Positions 44,605 through 56,374 are shown, counted from the stretch's first letter. The stretch is DNA of 64,000 nucleotides from Delphinus delphis (GCF_949987515.2 NC_082703.1:11556680-11620679), one strand, 5' to 3'. Translations and numbers: made by a program. Notes: generated from the letters alone by a model not told the origin.

Positions 44605-44682
44605 ATTACTTAACAAAAAGAACACATTTTTGAGTCAGACAGACCTAGTATAAAATCCTGGTTCTAACACTGTCTGTGGAAC
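44605..44682 (+). mobile_element. MIR SINE, 5' part (split by LTR)
   Basis: 'tttttgagtcagacagacctagtataaaatcctggttctaacactgtctgtggaac' is the MIR head-to-core part. The rest follows the LTR at 45196. Confidence 0.75.
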
Positions 44683-45190
44683 TGCATTAGTTTTCTATTG
44701 CTGCCATAACAAATTGTCACAAACATAGTCGCTTAAAACAATACAAATTTGTTACCTTATAGTTCTGTAAGTCAGAGATCTAACACAGATCTCACTGGGC
44801 TAAAATCAAAGTGTCTGCAGGGCTGCATTCATTTCTGGAGGCCACAGAGGAGAATGGCTTCCTGCCATTTCCAGCCTCTAGATGCCACCACATCCATTGG
44901 CTCCTGGCCCCCTTTCTCCATTTTCAAAGCCAGCAATGTCACATCTCTGACCCTTCTTCTGTCATCACATCTCTTCCTAACCACAGCCAGAAAAGTTCTT
45001 TGCACATAAAGACCCATATGATTCGACTGGGACCACCTGGACAATCCAAGTTCATCTCTCAATTTAAAGTCCTTAACCTTAACCACTTCTGCAAAGTGCC
45101 TTTTGCCATGTAAGGTAACGTATTCACAGGTTCTGGGAATTAGAACATGGACATCTTGGCAGGGTGGGGTGGGGGGTGTGGCCTACCACA
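44683..45190 (-). mobile_element. ERVL-MaLR (MLT1-type) LTR inserted in a MIR
   Basis: Antisense LTR from 'tgcattagttttctattgctgccataacaaattgtcacaaac...cttaaaacaatacaaatttg' through 'tcaaagtgtctgcagggctgcattc' and 'cttccagcctct'-like text to 'ggttctgggaattagaacatggacatcttgg...ggcctaccaca'. It is flanked by ggaac (44678-44682) and gtaac (45191-45195), the 5-bp duplication expected of a retroviral-type integration, four of five identical. Confidence 0.87.
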
Positions 45191-45195
45191 GTAAC

Positions 45196-45420
45196 CATAG
45201 CAAAGTTAAATAAACTTTTCTGGGTCTCAATTTTCTCATCTGTAAAATGGGAGTGATTATACCAGTGTCTAATAGTCCCTGGCAAATAACAGAAATTTCA
45301 TAAACTCATTAAATGGAAGAATAAATATGTACATTATGAGGTTATTGGGAGGATTAAATTAGATGATGTAAGTAAAATATCTAGTACAGTGCTTAGAACA
45401 TAGACTTGCCCCCAAATCAG
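45196..45420 (+). mobile_element. MIR SINE, 3' part
   Basis: Resumes the MIR: 'gttaaataaacttttctgggtctcaattttctcatctgtaaaatgggagtgattataccagtgtc...gaggttattgggaggattaaattagatgatg...tagtacagtgcttagaacatag'. The continuation across the LTR shows the LTR is younger than the MIR. Confidence 0.85.
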
Positions 45421-46759
45421 CTACTCCTATTATCCACAGGGCACCATTCTAGATGCTTTAAAGAACTAATCCAAGCCCATGAAGCTGTAGAATCTGGATG
45501 ACATAAACATCAGATCTCCCTAAATAAAGGCTGCAGTACTGAAGACAAGATGTTCTTTTTTAAAGCACCCAACTCTGTGTTGAACTCCTCAACTAAACTA
45601 CTGCTATGCATGAGTGAATATATTAGCGTTGAATTCACACGGCAAAACTACTAACTGCTGGGCAGTTCTCTCTAGTTCACCATCTGCCTAATGTTAATTC
45701 CTTTGGACCTGAAGGTCCATGCTCCAGACTGCGTACTCTTTTTCTTTTTTCTTTTCCGTTTTTTGTTTTTTTTTTTTTTTTTGACAATTAGATAAAAAGA
45801 CATCCTGGTAGGTTTCACTGTGACACCCTTCCAAACCTCTTAGCTACCATTATGTTTCTCCGAACTTAAGAAATCACAGTATTAACCAGAAATGTGCTCT
45901 CTGTGGTCAAAATGAGAGCTTACTCCAAATGAGCTCCCCAAAACTAGCTATCTCCACAAATGTGGATTTATGCTATGCCTCTATTTCAGAAAGAAAAATC
46001 ATTAGTTCCTTGGCACTGTCATGTTAATACAGATTTGTGGGTCACCATTCACATAGCATGACTGTTATCACTTGCCAATTTATGTAGTTCTAAGCATCCA
46101 AATATTCAATACATTTCCGAGTACACTCTATGGGCCAGAAACTGTTTTCAGTACCAACCAAGAGAAGTCTTTGCCCTAATAAACAAAACAAAACAAAACT
46201 GACCATCTAGTTGAATACCTAAATGAAAAAATTTTAATTGATAATATAAATCAGACTGTAAAAAATCCTTAAGCAACATATTTTAAGATTAGAGAGAATT
46301 TGTTCATATTTAACTAGTTTCTAAAGATCTCCACCATAGTCATTTTGTACTCTAGCTCCAAGGGCTAACATATTCCAGTACTCTGAATATATGTAACCAA
46401 ATAGCCTGGGAGTTTCAAGACTTATGAGTCAAACACATGGAGAGATATAATACTTAAAGTTTATAAGCAAATAATAAAGGTATAATTATGTTAAGCAATT
46501 ACTAAATTAAACTAATATAATTATCTAGTAGAATAAATTGCAAGAAATAATTTTAGCTCTGTTTTTATTCAACTTAATCATTTAAAGGTATCATATATAA
46601 AAATCATAGCTCTAAAAAAAATCATAGCTCTGATATTTGATTACTTGTTCCCTCATACACTCTCCCCATGGCCTCATAATAAAATGGTGAAATTCCAAGA
46701 ATCAAATGTACTCTGACATTCTGAATTTTTTTCAATCTAGGTAAGGTAACAATAGCCCA
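45421..46759. other. Unassigned; one T-rich tract
   Basis: Contains a T-rich low-complexity tract at 45,736-45,782 and 'aacaaaacaaaacaaaact' near 46,182. No coding frame of note and no repeat family recognised. Confidence 0.45.
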
Positions 46760-47095
46760 GTCTGTTGGTCAGGATAGGCTAGTTTATGTTATTGTAAAAA
46801 AATAACCCCCAAATCACATGGCTCAGCATGACAGATGTTTATTTTGACACAGCCCCATCGTCCTCACTGAGGGACGCAGGCTGGTGGTGCTTCCACCATC
46901 TGGGACATCGCCAGTCAGTGGAGCATGGAGAAAGGCACTTGGAAAATCCCATCTTGGTCCTAACAGGCTTCTGCCTAGAAAAGACCCTCATCACTTCTTG
47001 GCCAAATCAAATCATGTATCTATGTGCAACTTAAGTGCCTGGAATGTGCTTGGAAGGAGAGAAGAATTATTGATGAATATCCTTAATGATTAGGA
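46760..47095 (-). mobile_element. Old ERV LTR fragment, antisense
   Basis: 'gtctgttggtcaggataggctagtttatgttattgtaaaaaaataacccccaaatcacatggctcag...gatgtttattttgac', 'cctcactgagggacgcaggctgg', 'gcttccaccatctgggacatcgcc', 'cacttcttggccaaatcaaatcatg', 'tgtgcttggaaggagag'. The order matches an antisense mammalian LTR also present at 10660-11465. Two overlapping 68-69-codon frames inside are fortuitous. Confidence 0.65.
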
Positions 47096-48195
47096 TACAA
47101 AAGTCATTTTCCAGTTAAAATTAGCTTCCATATAAAGTAATGTACACTACCTCTGATACTGGTTCTTTTTTACTTTCAAATATTGACATCTTTCAGAACC
47201 TTAAGTTAAGATGCTCCTCTCTAACATATGAAGGATTTAATTCCTAAACTGCTAACCTCTAGAATGACTCTGTGCCTATTCAGACACCATAATTTATATG
47301 TGCAGCATAATGTCTTACACATAAATACAGACTTGCTGTTCGAATAAAATAAAATTCCAACAGTGTTTCCATTTGGTCATAAAGCTCCTATTATATTTAA
47401 GAAAAGCATTCATTGACAGTTTGACAGATAATTATATTTTACTCCCTAATAGTACCAGCTAAAAATTCAAAGGACTTGTAGAGCAAGGGCATAGCCCTGT
47501 TGGAAACCAGAATTCAAACTGAGCCAAAATGGACTTCCTGATATCACGGGGTGAGTCTGCAACACAGCCTACCAATCACTAAGCATTAGGATGATTTTTA
47601 CATTTTCTCTCCTAAAGAGAAGGTCAAAGCATTATCCTCAGGATGAAAATTAAATTCCACCTTGGAAAAGTTTGTTTTTAAAATGATACAGAAATAATTA
47701 ACTTGTAGATGATAACAGCATAACTCGAATCAAACCATGGGGTCTAGGATCATATGAAGAAAGTGATCCTCCCTAGGTACTTTTATGGAAGTATTGAATG
47801 ATCAAGAATATCACATGGAATGTTTGAAGGAGTCTGAAGTCTATTCTGGATTCAACCTTCCTAGTGATGCACTCTTCTATTTTCATTTCTTATTGATTCC
47901 ATTTCTTTTACTATTAACGGTATTTTATGGAGGCTTCCTTCAGGTATACACTAGCAAGGCATAACCTTGCTGTGGAAAACCCAAACTGTAAATGAAGGGC
48001 AATGGACAACAGAGGAATACTGCATCCTGACCAAAACTTAGTATTGATGGAGCACATTTACAAACACTGATAAAATATTTATTACTTTGCTTATAAAGTT
48101 CAGGACTTTTTTTTTTTTTTTTCGGGGGAGGGAGGTTGTACTTTCGGGAAATTTTAAATGAGACTCGGAAACATCTGGGAATTTTCAGCACTGCA
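47096..48195. other. Unassigned; poly(T) near the end
   Basis: No repeat family recognised. A (T)18 tract followed by 'cgggggagggaggttg' lies at 48,105-48,135. A minus-strand frame across it is low-complexity. Confidence 0.45.
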
Positions 48196-48199
48196 GACA

Positions 48200-48545
48200 A
48201 AACAATAAATTCACTCTAAATCAGAAAGCAAGTAGGGTAAGGGCAATAGAGAAGCCTGCCAGGAAAGGTGGGAGTTGGGGTGAAGAAGAATGTCCCAACA
48301 GAGCAAATAGCACCTGCAAAGCAGCAGAGATAAAAGGATGAGTGAGCATTACATGTGCAAGCGTCTGAAAGACGTTTAGGGAGGTGAAATTCTGGAGAAG
48401 TAGGAGAGAGGCAGTGTTGAGACTAGACCTTGCACAGCTTTTTAAGCTCTTGTCAAGAATTTAGACTTAACTCAAAGGGCAAAGAAAAACCTCTGAAGGA
48501 TGTTAAGCAGACACATGGCATGATTATGTTCATGGTTATGCTGTT
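48200..48545 (-). mobile_element. L2 LINE fragment
   Basis: Antisense L2: 'gcaaatagcacctgcaaagcagcagag...gagtgagcattacatgtg', 'gaagtaggagagaggcagtgttgag', 'accttgcacagctttttaagc', 'gacttaactcaaagggcaaagaaaaacctctgaaggatgttaagcagacacatggcatgatt'. This is the antisense of the L2 region upstream of its 3' end. Confidence 0.68.
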
Positions 48546-48786
48546 GCTTAATATAAAGACAGCATAAATTTAACATAGTCATACCCTGCTATATCCATTT
48601 TAGTTACAAGAGACGAACTTTATCCGGAGTTCCATTTGAAATCCAACCTCAAATTAAGAGGCATTTTTTCCTCATCTCCTGGGTATCGAAGTTCACACTG
48701 TCCAACCAGGAGAGGCAAGCCATGATGCAGTTAACTTTATTTACACAACGTGCTGTGTTATTTTCAACGTTCCTTTTGGAGCATTT

Positions 48787-48838
48787 GGTTTTGTTTTGTT
48801 TTGTTTTAATTAATTTTTATTGGAGTACAGTTGCTTTA
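48787..48838 (-). mobile_element. Very short L1 3'-end insertion with TSD
   Basis: About 50 bases: a (TTTTG)n-type tail and 'taatttttattggagtacagttgcttta', the reverse complement of the last bases of an L1 3' UTR. It is flanked by ccttttggagcattt (48772-48786) and ccttttggagtattt (48839-48853), 14 of 15 identical. Confidence 0.88.
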
Positions 48839-48853
48839 CCTTTTGGAGTATTT

Positions 48854-49397
48854 TTGTTTAGCTAGTTTCAGCAGCAGTTTATGACAGTGATCATTTCATT
48901 TATTGTTCCCTCCGTGATGTCAATTTGTTTAGTGGATGTGATATGTTTGCATTGTTTTTATTTCCTTGGTGTTTACTGTTTTACTGGGATTTTTAATTAA
49001 GTTTAATTACTAAACACTGAATATCATATATGCAGGTTCCAGTAGTGAGCATATTCTTAAATGTAAAAAAAAAAACCCATAATAGTTATAAGAGAAATTA
49101 ACAAGAGCAGGTACACAGCTTCATTATAGAGCAATTAATGCAGAGAAAATTGCCTACTACTGGATGTTAAGATAACGAATGTTTTCCTAATGTTAACTAT
49201 TGGAGCAATCATTAATTATTGAAATAACTGAGTTTATTTAATAGGATTTGTCATTTTAGTTTAAAACGGATGCCCATTTGGGGTTGCAGTGATGCATGGA
49301 AATGCCTTTCATTTTTAAATAATGATAATTATATCTTTATTTTGAAGAATACACAGACTGCTTTGGAGAAATTTTATCAGGGGAAAAGGCAGATGGT
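48854..49397. other. Unassigned, no feature seen
   Basis: AT-rich, 540 bases, between two tiny L1 insertions. No recognisable family or frame. Confidence 0.5.
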
Positions 49398-49411
49398 AAG
49401 AGTAGATGTCC

Positions 49412-49487
49412 ATTCTGGCACAACATTGTAAATCAACTATACTCCAATAAAAAAATTTTTAAATATATATAAAAGACAAAAAAAAAG
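49412..49487 (+). mobile_element. Very short L1 3'-end insertion with TSD
   Basis: 'attctggcacaacattgtaaatcaactatactccaataaaaaaattttt' and an A-rich tail: only the terminal bases of an L1 3' UTR. It is flanked by aagagtagatgtcc (49398-49411) and aagagtagatatcc (49488-49501), 13 of 14 identical. Confidence 0.92.
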
Positions 49488-49539
49488 AAGAGTAGATATC
49501 CCTTTGCCAACATTTGTCAACAGCAACAGAACTGACAAG

Positions 49540-49705
49540 TTAAACCAGATCGTTCTTTGTTGTGAGGGCTGTCCTGTGCATTGTAAGATGTTTGGATCAC
49601 CCCAAGTCTCTACCTACTCAATGCCAGTAGCACCCTGTGCCCATCTGTGACAATCACAATTGTCTTCAGATTACCAAATGCCCCTGCTTCCTGAGAACAC
49701 TGCCC
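49540..49705 (-). mobile_element. hAT-Charlie MITE (MER20/MER5-like)
   Basis: 'gttctttgttgtgagggctgtcctgtgcattgtaagatgtttggatcaccccaagtctctacctactcaatgccagtagcaccctg...gacaatcacaattgtcttcagattaccaaatgcccctgcttcctgagaacactg'. The subfamily name is from memory and should be checked. Confidence 0.75.
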
Positions 49706-50052
49706 TGAACCCATTAGGGGACCAACTGAGCAGCTGCATTAGGTGGCCTGGACTGAGAGGTGACAGCAGGAATGGAGTAGAAGAGGCTGAGCAGACGTAT
49801 TTGGGAGGGAAAAGCATCCGGATTGGTGACAGACAAGTTATGGGAGATATTAGAGCAGAAAGGAAGTAAGGTTGACGTTCATGCTTGTACAGTGATCAAC
49901 TGTGTGGCGCCCTCTATGGAGCTAAACTAGGACTGAGGGGGGCGCTGAGGAGGAAATCATGAATTTAATATTTTGGAGGTGCCAAAGATGCATCAAAATA
50001 AAGAATTTTGTTAAAAACAAAAAATTTAGGATGATCATTTTATTATTCTTAA
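49706..50052. other. Unassigned, no gene seen
   Basis: A 69-codon frame at 49660-49869 overlaps the MITE and has no domain. Confidence 0.5.
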
Positions 50053-50277
50053 TTTTTTTGTTTGTTTTTGCGGTACGCGGGCCCCTCTCACTGTTGCGGC
50101 CTCTCCCATTGCGGAGCACAGGCTCCGGATGCGCAGGCTCCGGATGCGCAGGCTCAGCGGCCATGGCTCACGGGCCCAGCCGCTCCGCAGCATGTGGGAG
50201 CTTCCCGGACCGGGGCACGAACCCGTGTCCCCTGCATCGGCAGGCGGACTCTCAACCACTGCGCCACCAGGGAAGCC
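50053..50277 (-). mobile_element. CHR-type SINE with internal 15-bp duplication
   Basis: Antisense CHR form. Carries the tandem 'ccggatgcgcaggct' unit twice, exactly repeated (about 50,125-50,154), the same structural change as the SINE at 27900-28124. The TSD is not clear. Confidence 0.95.
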
Positions 50278-50397
50278 CCCTCTTCTTAGTTACTTTTATA
50301 TGCTGTTCCTCATTCTAGGAATTTTAAGGGAAAGAGAAACCAGTGGAGTGTAAAAAAAGAAAGGGAAATAAAGTTTCTTAAATATTTAGATTATTTT

Positions 50398-50530
50398 ACT
50401 CATTTTTATTTTTAAAAATTTTTATTGAGGCATAATTGACATACTAGCTTCAGATGTACAACATAATCATTTGATATTTGTATATGTCGTGAAATGACCA
50501 CCACAATATGTCTACTTAACATCTGGGATT
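50398..50530 (-). mobile_element. L1 3' UTR fragment (older type)
   Basis: 'tttttattgaggcataattgacatactagcttcagatgtacaacataatcatttgatatttgtatatgtcgtgaaatgaccaccacaatatgtctacttaacatc' is antisense L1MA/MB-type 3' UTR. Confidence 0.75.
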
Positions 50531-51249
50531 ATCATTTCAATGTTGAATTTTACTGGCATAATTCATAGAATATTTGCTCTTACTCAGACCCTACGTCTAG
50601 TTCTCCTTCTCTATCAACCTCGTAACTGTGGGCGTCACTGACAGTTTTATTTTCAGCTCTTTTCTCTATGTACTATCATCCAGCTTTAGACTTCAAATAT
50701 CATTTACGATGTGACGCGATTTTTTATGAATTCCCTCAAGTAACTAGTTTTACAGGCGGCATGCACACACACACACCCTTCTCAGCACACCTAGAAACAT
50801 AAAATACAGAATATTTTTCTTTAAAATTATAAAAAATTTAGTCATATTATGTGAATAGACTCCATTTAGACACCTGTTCTGCAAAACCCAATTACGTAAT
50901 TTATGACAATCTTTTATTCCTTTCCCACAGCAAAACAAAAGGCTCTTGCGGGCCCTTGCTTCTACGTTCAACTTTCAAGCATTTTCTTAAACACCGGTGC
51001 GTGCAATGAATCTCATAACTGGCCAGAAACTCCTTTTCATCTCTACTTCATTCAAACTGGAATCTCTCCTCTCTATCAGTGCTGGCTCCATCCTCCTACC
51101 TGCTGTGATCTCCTCACTCAGTTTTTCAGAAAGCCCCTGAACAGGCAGAACTATGATTTTTCTAGTCTGCCTTCCACAGACAGCATCCATGCTGCAGGAG
51201 CTACTGTGAAGAGTGGGAAAACAATCTTTCTGTCTTTTTTATTCTTTTC
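50531..51249. other. Unassigned; short (CA)n
   Basis: A (CA)6 run lies at 50,764-50,775. The 131-codon frame at 50903-51298 runs into L2-like sequence and shows no domain. Parts may be L2 5' sequence too diverged to call. Confidence 0.4.
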
Positions 51250-52262
51250 ACCATTGCTTCTATCTATGTGTTGGGTGGGCAGTTCTCATTCCCAATGACC
51301 AGTCTTCCAATTCTCTTTTACAAGACAATCCTAAATTATTGTCTCGTCACACGGGAGATTACTCTGAAATCCGTATGTCTAGGCTTCACCTCTGTCCTGC
51401 ATCCCAGCCCTAAACTTTCGAATGCTGGACACGTGCCTGAGCCTCACACCACCAGACTTCTCCCCACCCCCTTAGTTTCCATCCTCGCAACAAATGGCAT
51501 CACTTAACTCAGCTGCTTTGGCCCCGAACGGTCCACGGTTCACTCACCCACCCCATCTCACCCAACCCCTCCATTAGCAAGTCCAGCTGGCTCCACGTTC
51601 AAAACATTATCTAGATTTTGACCACTTTTGATCACGGTCATCACCACCTCCCGAACCCAAGCCACCATCACCACCTACAGGAGCTTCCTCGCTGGCCTCA
51701 CCACTTCCACTCCCACCTCCACTGAGGCCACTCTCCTCCCAGCAATCAGAGGGATGTGTTCTAAAGGCAAATCAGAGCATAGCTTTTCCTCGCTGATCGC
51801 TCCTCCTGTGTGCTCAGAATGAAAGCAAAGTCCTTATGTTACAAAACCCCTGCTACCCCAAATGGCACGCATCCTCTACCTTCCCATCCCTCAGAGACAC
51901 TGACTTGAACAGGCATTGCTCATTCCTGCCCCGCAGCCTTTCCGCCCGCTTTTCCCTCTGCCTGGAGTTCTCTTACTCTGGGTGCTCTTATGACTGGCTT
52001 CTTCCCATCACTCAGGTCTGTTTCCTTGACCATTCTAACAGCTCCCTTACCCCAGTCACTCTCTTTCCATTGCCTTCTTTTATTTTCCATTTGGTGCTTA
52101 TTAGAATTTGAATATTTTCCTGCTTGGTGTTTGTCAGTGTTCCCCTACCAGAAAGCAGGCTCCATGAGAGCTAGGGCTTCATCTGTCTTCTTTTTAACCT
52201 CTGTATTCCCAGCACCTTGAATAAGGTAAGACACTCATTTACTCATTAAACAAATCAGTATG
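51250..52262 (+). mobile_element. L2 LINE ORF2-to-3' end
   Basis: Ordered L2 text: 'ggccccgaacggtcc', 'cattagcaagtccagctggctccacgttcaaaacattatctagattttgaccactt', 'caagccaccatcaccacc', 'gaatgaaagcaaagtccttatg', 'cctctgcctggagttctc', 'cagaaagcaggctccatgagagctagggcttcatctgtcttc...gtattcccagcaccttgaata'. Frames are short; ancient. Confidence 0.72.
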
Positions 52263-52289
52263 CCACAGACAGCCAGACTCAACCATTTC

Positions 52290-53190
52290 AAACTCGTCTC
52301 ATTTTTTTCTTTCATCAAAATCGTTCATCCCCCTAAGGTCGGTTTTAGTTAAATGGCATAACCATCTACTTTGTGGCTAAAAATATGAGAGTCGTCTTTA
52401 CTCCTTTCTCTCAATTCATACTCAATTATTTCTCAAGGCCTTTCCATTCTACCCCTAAAACATCTGAAGTCTACTCCTCCCCTTCCCTTCTCAAGGTCCA
52501 AAACATTTAAAGTGGCTTCCTAATGGGTCATTCTCTACCTGCCATTACTGAGTCTCTAAGCTACTCAACAAAGTTACCTTTCATAAAATATGGATCTTGT
52601 TTCTTCTTTAAAAAGGTTCCACTTACCCACAGGAAAAAAACTTTTAAATTCCGTAATATGGTTTCTGAAACTATTCCCAATCTGGTCCATTACCTTCTTG
52701 TTGCAGCTGTGTTTCTATCTAGTTTTTCAGCTTCATTTCTATGGACTGACATGCACTGTGTGCTTCTTTAGACTGAACCTTCTGCCATTCCTTGAAAACA
52801 TCATACGCTTTAAAATAGCTATTTATTTGTTCAAGCTATTTCTATGGACTGGGATTCCCCTTCTCCTTTTCACACCGTGAAATCCATTTATCTTTTTCAA
52901 ATCCAATTCAAACTCCATAGCCTCTGTGGAATTCCCTTATCCTATCTGTCAGAAGTTAATTCCTTCCCCTGTGCTCCTAGAGCCCTGACATGGGCACTTC
53001 TATCACAGGGTCTTACACCATCTGACCTAAATTAAGGCTACATTGTGTGTGTCATCCCAGTAAATTACGAGCATCTTAAGGGGTGGAGACTGACTTGTTC
53101 ACTCGTTCATCTTCATAAGTGTCCCATGAAACCAAGAAAATTCTCTGGATAGACAGGCCCTCTATAGATGTTTGTCGAAGTAAACTCAAC
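52290..53190 (+). mobile_element. Second L2 LINE copy in the same orientation
   Basis: Starts again upstream in L2 order ('gagagtcgtctttactcctttctctcaattcatactcaattatttctcaaggcctttccattctacccctaaaacatctgaagtctactcc') and runs to a second 3' terminus ('tattacgagcatcttaagggg...ctatagatgtttgtcgaagtaaactc'-like). Two L2 copies therefore lie head to tail. Confidence 0.62.
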
Positions 53191-55439
53191 CTCTGAAGAA
53201 GCAGGGAAGCCTCTGGGACCATCTCAACCAGGGACTGACAGGCACAGTCATTTGCTGAAGAGCACTAATAGCTTCCCTGTCTTGTGCTGGGCTCCTCTGC
53301 TTCAGTCCCTTCATCGATCTTCACATCCCACTCTGACATTCCATCATCTCCTCACCACTTCCATCCTCATTACAGTATTCTAGCATTCTAATTATATTGG
53401 TACTCTTTCATATAAGGTACCTCAAATCCTTTTTCAAAGAACACTTGGCAGTAGAGATTTATTTCATTTGAAATCGCTGGTTAACGGGGCTCACGCATCA
53501 CTTCAACTGGCAAGCAGAAAGCAAATGGTGAAGGCCAGAGTTTGAGTTATTAGCTACTTACGGATACAGACTGGGTTCTTAAAGGTTCAAGCAGTAACAG
53601 CCAGACATCGTGTGTCTGCTGATGTATGCACTCGGAAGCACACAGAACCACCTATGTGATATTATTGTCCCAAAAGTTGAACTAGAATCTAATCAAACCT
53701 CTAGAAAAACTCCCATTACAGAAAATACAAGGAAGAACAGAACAAGTTAAATAACATCACAAAGAGAAGAAAAAACCAAAATGGAGTAAATTCTACAATA
53801 AAACTGATCTAGATTTTGTAACAAGTCAATGGGAAAAGGTGGAAAAAAGATTTTTTTAAGAGTAAAGAAGTTAGAAACCAGTGTCAAAGAAAGAGAAAAA
53901 ATAGAGCTTTTAGAAGGACCCACCTATCATGAAATAGGTCTAAGCAGCTATGGAAAACAAAGAACATTTCCATAACCCCTTGAGTCAGAGACCCTGCTTT
54001 CCTGAGCTGTGGCCTCAACGAGAGAAAAGTAATATGATCACTAAGTTTTTCCTGACTCTTCCACTCATCTTTGGTAAATCTGCCAAAGTTTCTGTACTTT
54101 GGTTTAATTTTCTGCAAAACTGAGAAAGTAGCTTGTGGAGTATGGGGGAAAGCAGGCTTTTCAGTGCACTCAATTGACTGAATGTCTTTCTTCAAAACAG
54201 GTGACACCCCGAGCATCAGACTCTGTTAGAGCAAATGAACTAGTGGCCAAATTCACTGTTAAGCAACCAAAAACAGCTTTCCTGACTTGCCTCACTGAGT
54301 TATAGTGTGTGACTGAGAAGTTTAAAAAGGAAATAAAAACAGTGCAAAAGACTCCCAAAAAGGCTCTCCATTAATTGACCTTCCTATTTAAAAATGTAGT
54401 ATCTTCCTTACCATTGCCAGCTTCTTGGGTCCTACTGATGTCACAGTCTACCTGTCCCTGACTTAATTTTCCCATGACCTACCTGGATGCCAATGCATTA
54501 TGGTTATAGGAGAGCAACCAAGTTCTTAAAAGAAAAAAAAAGAGGGGGTGGGGGCATTGCTCTTGCCTCCCCTATGCCTTCATGCTTCCATCCTCAGGTA
54601 ATGCTGAAAGAAGGGGAAGTTCAAGTATCTGCCCTGTGCTTTCAAGTGGAAAGTAAGCGCAGAAAAAATACATGAATGACATGAGGCTATTTAAAGCTGT
54701 TACTTACTTTTAGGTGTTGCTGTGATGCATGTAACCATATAAGCTTGCGAGAAGCTGTGATGTGATAGAAAGAGTAGTAACCCCAGGGTCTTGCCACTAG
54801 AGAGAGCTGTGGTGAGCAACCTCTCTGATTCACAGCTAAAACGGAAATCGTGCGGCCCATCTCACCTGGAAATGGGGTAGTGGACATGACGGCACTTTGT
54901 GATGACTCTAAAATACTATCTAAATGTTAAGAGCTGTTACTACAAGGTTTGTTGCACCCCTGAATATTAATGGCTATCATAAAGTTGTGTTAGAAAAAGA
55001 GACTATTTTGTACTGACCATGTACTAGGTAGAAAGTCAAATCCCTACAAGTCTAGCAATCGAAATTCTTAAACGTGCAGGACATTTCTGGTGTATGGATT
55101 CAATAAATTTGTCAACTACAATTACACTTAAATAAAATAACCTATCATATTGGTAAGCAGTATGTGCTTGCTTTCCTTTTGGGGTCCCCATAGATCGTTA
55201 ATTCTCTGAAAGATAAAAGATATATACCTAATTTCCTCAAGCAGATGAAAAAATATCAAACCCTGTAAGTATGCCAACACTTGCACTCAACAATAAATTA
55301 GGACCTTAATGTTTTTTATTCTAACAGCACCTGTTGCTAAATGTTATCAAAGACCAAGTCGAAGTCATGTTATCCAGTAACTAGGAAAACCCACTCTTTT
55401 CTTATTCTACTATTTGCAATTGCATTCTCCTCTGACATA
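53191..55439. other. Unassigned 2.2-kb stretch, no gene seen
   Basis: Contains a minus-strand frame of 110 codons (53884-54216) with no recognised domain and a purine-rich run near 54,533-54,553. No repeat family identified. Confidence 0.4.
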
Positions 55440-55545
55440 ATAATAATAATATGACCTGGCATATGTTATGCACATACTATGTATCAGACATTATTCTAAG
55501 TTTTCCACACATATTAACTCATTTGTATTGTATATATTAACTATA
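55440..55545 (-). mobile_element. MIR fragment
   Basis: 'ataataataatatgacctggcatatgttatgcacatactatgtatcagacattattctaagttttccacacatattaactcattt' is the antisense MIR tail. Confidence 0.55.
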
Positions 55546-56374
55546 AACAGTTTTCACTCTATTTTAATTAACTTGGAAAGATCTTCTCTTTATCACCTTA
55601 TATTTTGTTTTATCCACATTTTTGCTAATTCTGAGGTTGAGTGAAAGATGTTCTCATCTACTATCAAAAGGGGGTTCCCACCCCAGTACAATGAAATGAC
55701 ATATATTTAAACGGACTCCAAAAGACTATAACTTTATCTCAAGTTTTATATAAAAATAAAAAGAATAATTTATCCTCACCACAGTATGCAAGTCAGTGGA
55801 GCTAAAATTACTATATAATTACTGAATCCAAATTTCTGAAGTAGAAATGATAAAAAGTGGGTATCTTTCTTTATATAAATGACAAAAATATATTCTACTT
55901 CTCATTAATAGAACATATTAGTTATAGTTTTCTTCCAGAAATTTAAGAATCTGTAAGGAATTCTCTATACCTTAAATTCCAAAAAAGATAATTTCCATCA
56001 GATTTAATTTTGTAATACATATCTCTACTGAGATTAGTCAGAGATTCAGAGAAATTAAAAAGGGGTGGGCAAATGTAGATGGTTTGAAATAGCCACCAAA
56101 GCCAGGAAATAAATTCTGTACCTAATGAAAAGCAAATAATTTCAAGATGCAAACTTGAAAATTGCCATCAGTGCATTTAAGGACTTGACACACCTGCATG
56201 CTTGTGACCTATCCCCTGCTCACTGCTCACCTGGCTTCTGACTATCACAGTCGATGGGGTGGGTGGGAACCTGCCTCAGCCCCCTGCCCTCCCCTCCCAG
56301 CCCAAAGGCTGCTGTAAACAGAGAGCTGTATATCTTTCTCCAAAAGCTAAGTGATCACTTTAAAAAGGCACAAT
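55546..56374. other. Unassigned, no feature seen
   Basis: AT-rich up to about 56,160, then a C-rich patch ('ccccctgccctcccctcccagccc' at 56,280-56,303). No repeat or coding call. Confidence 0.5.
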
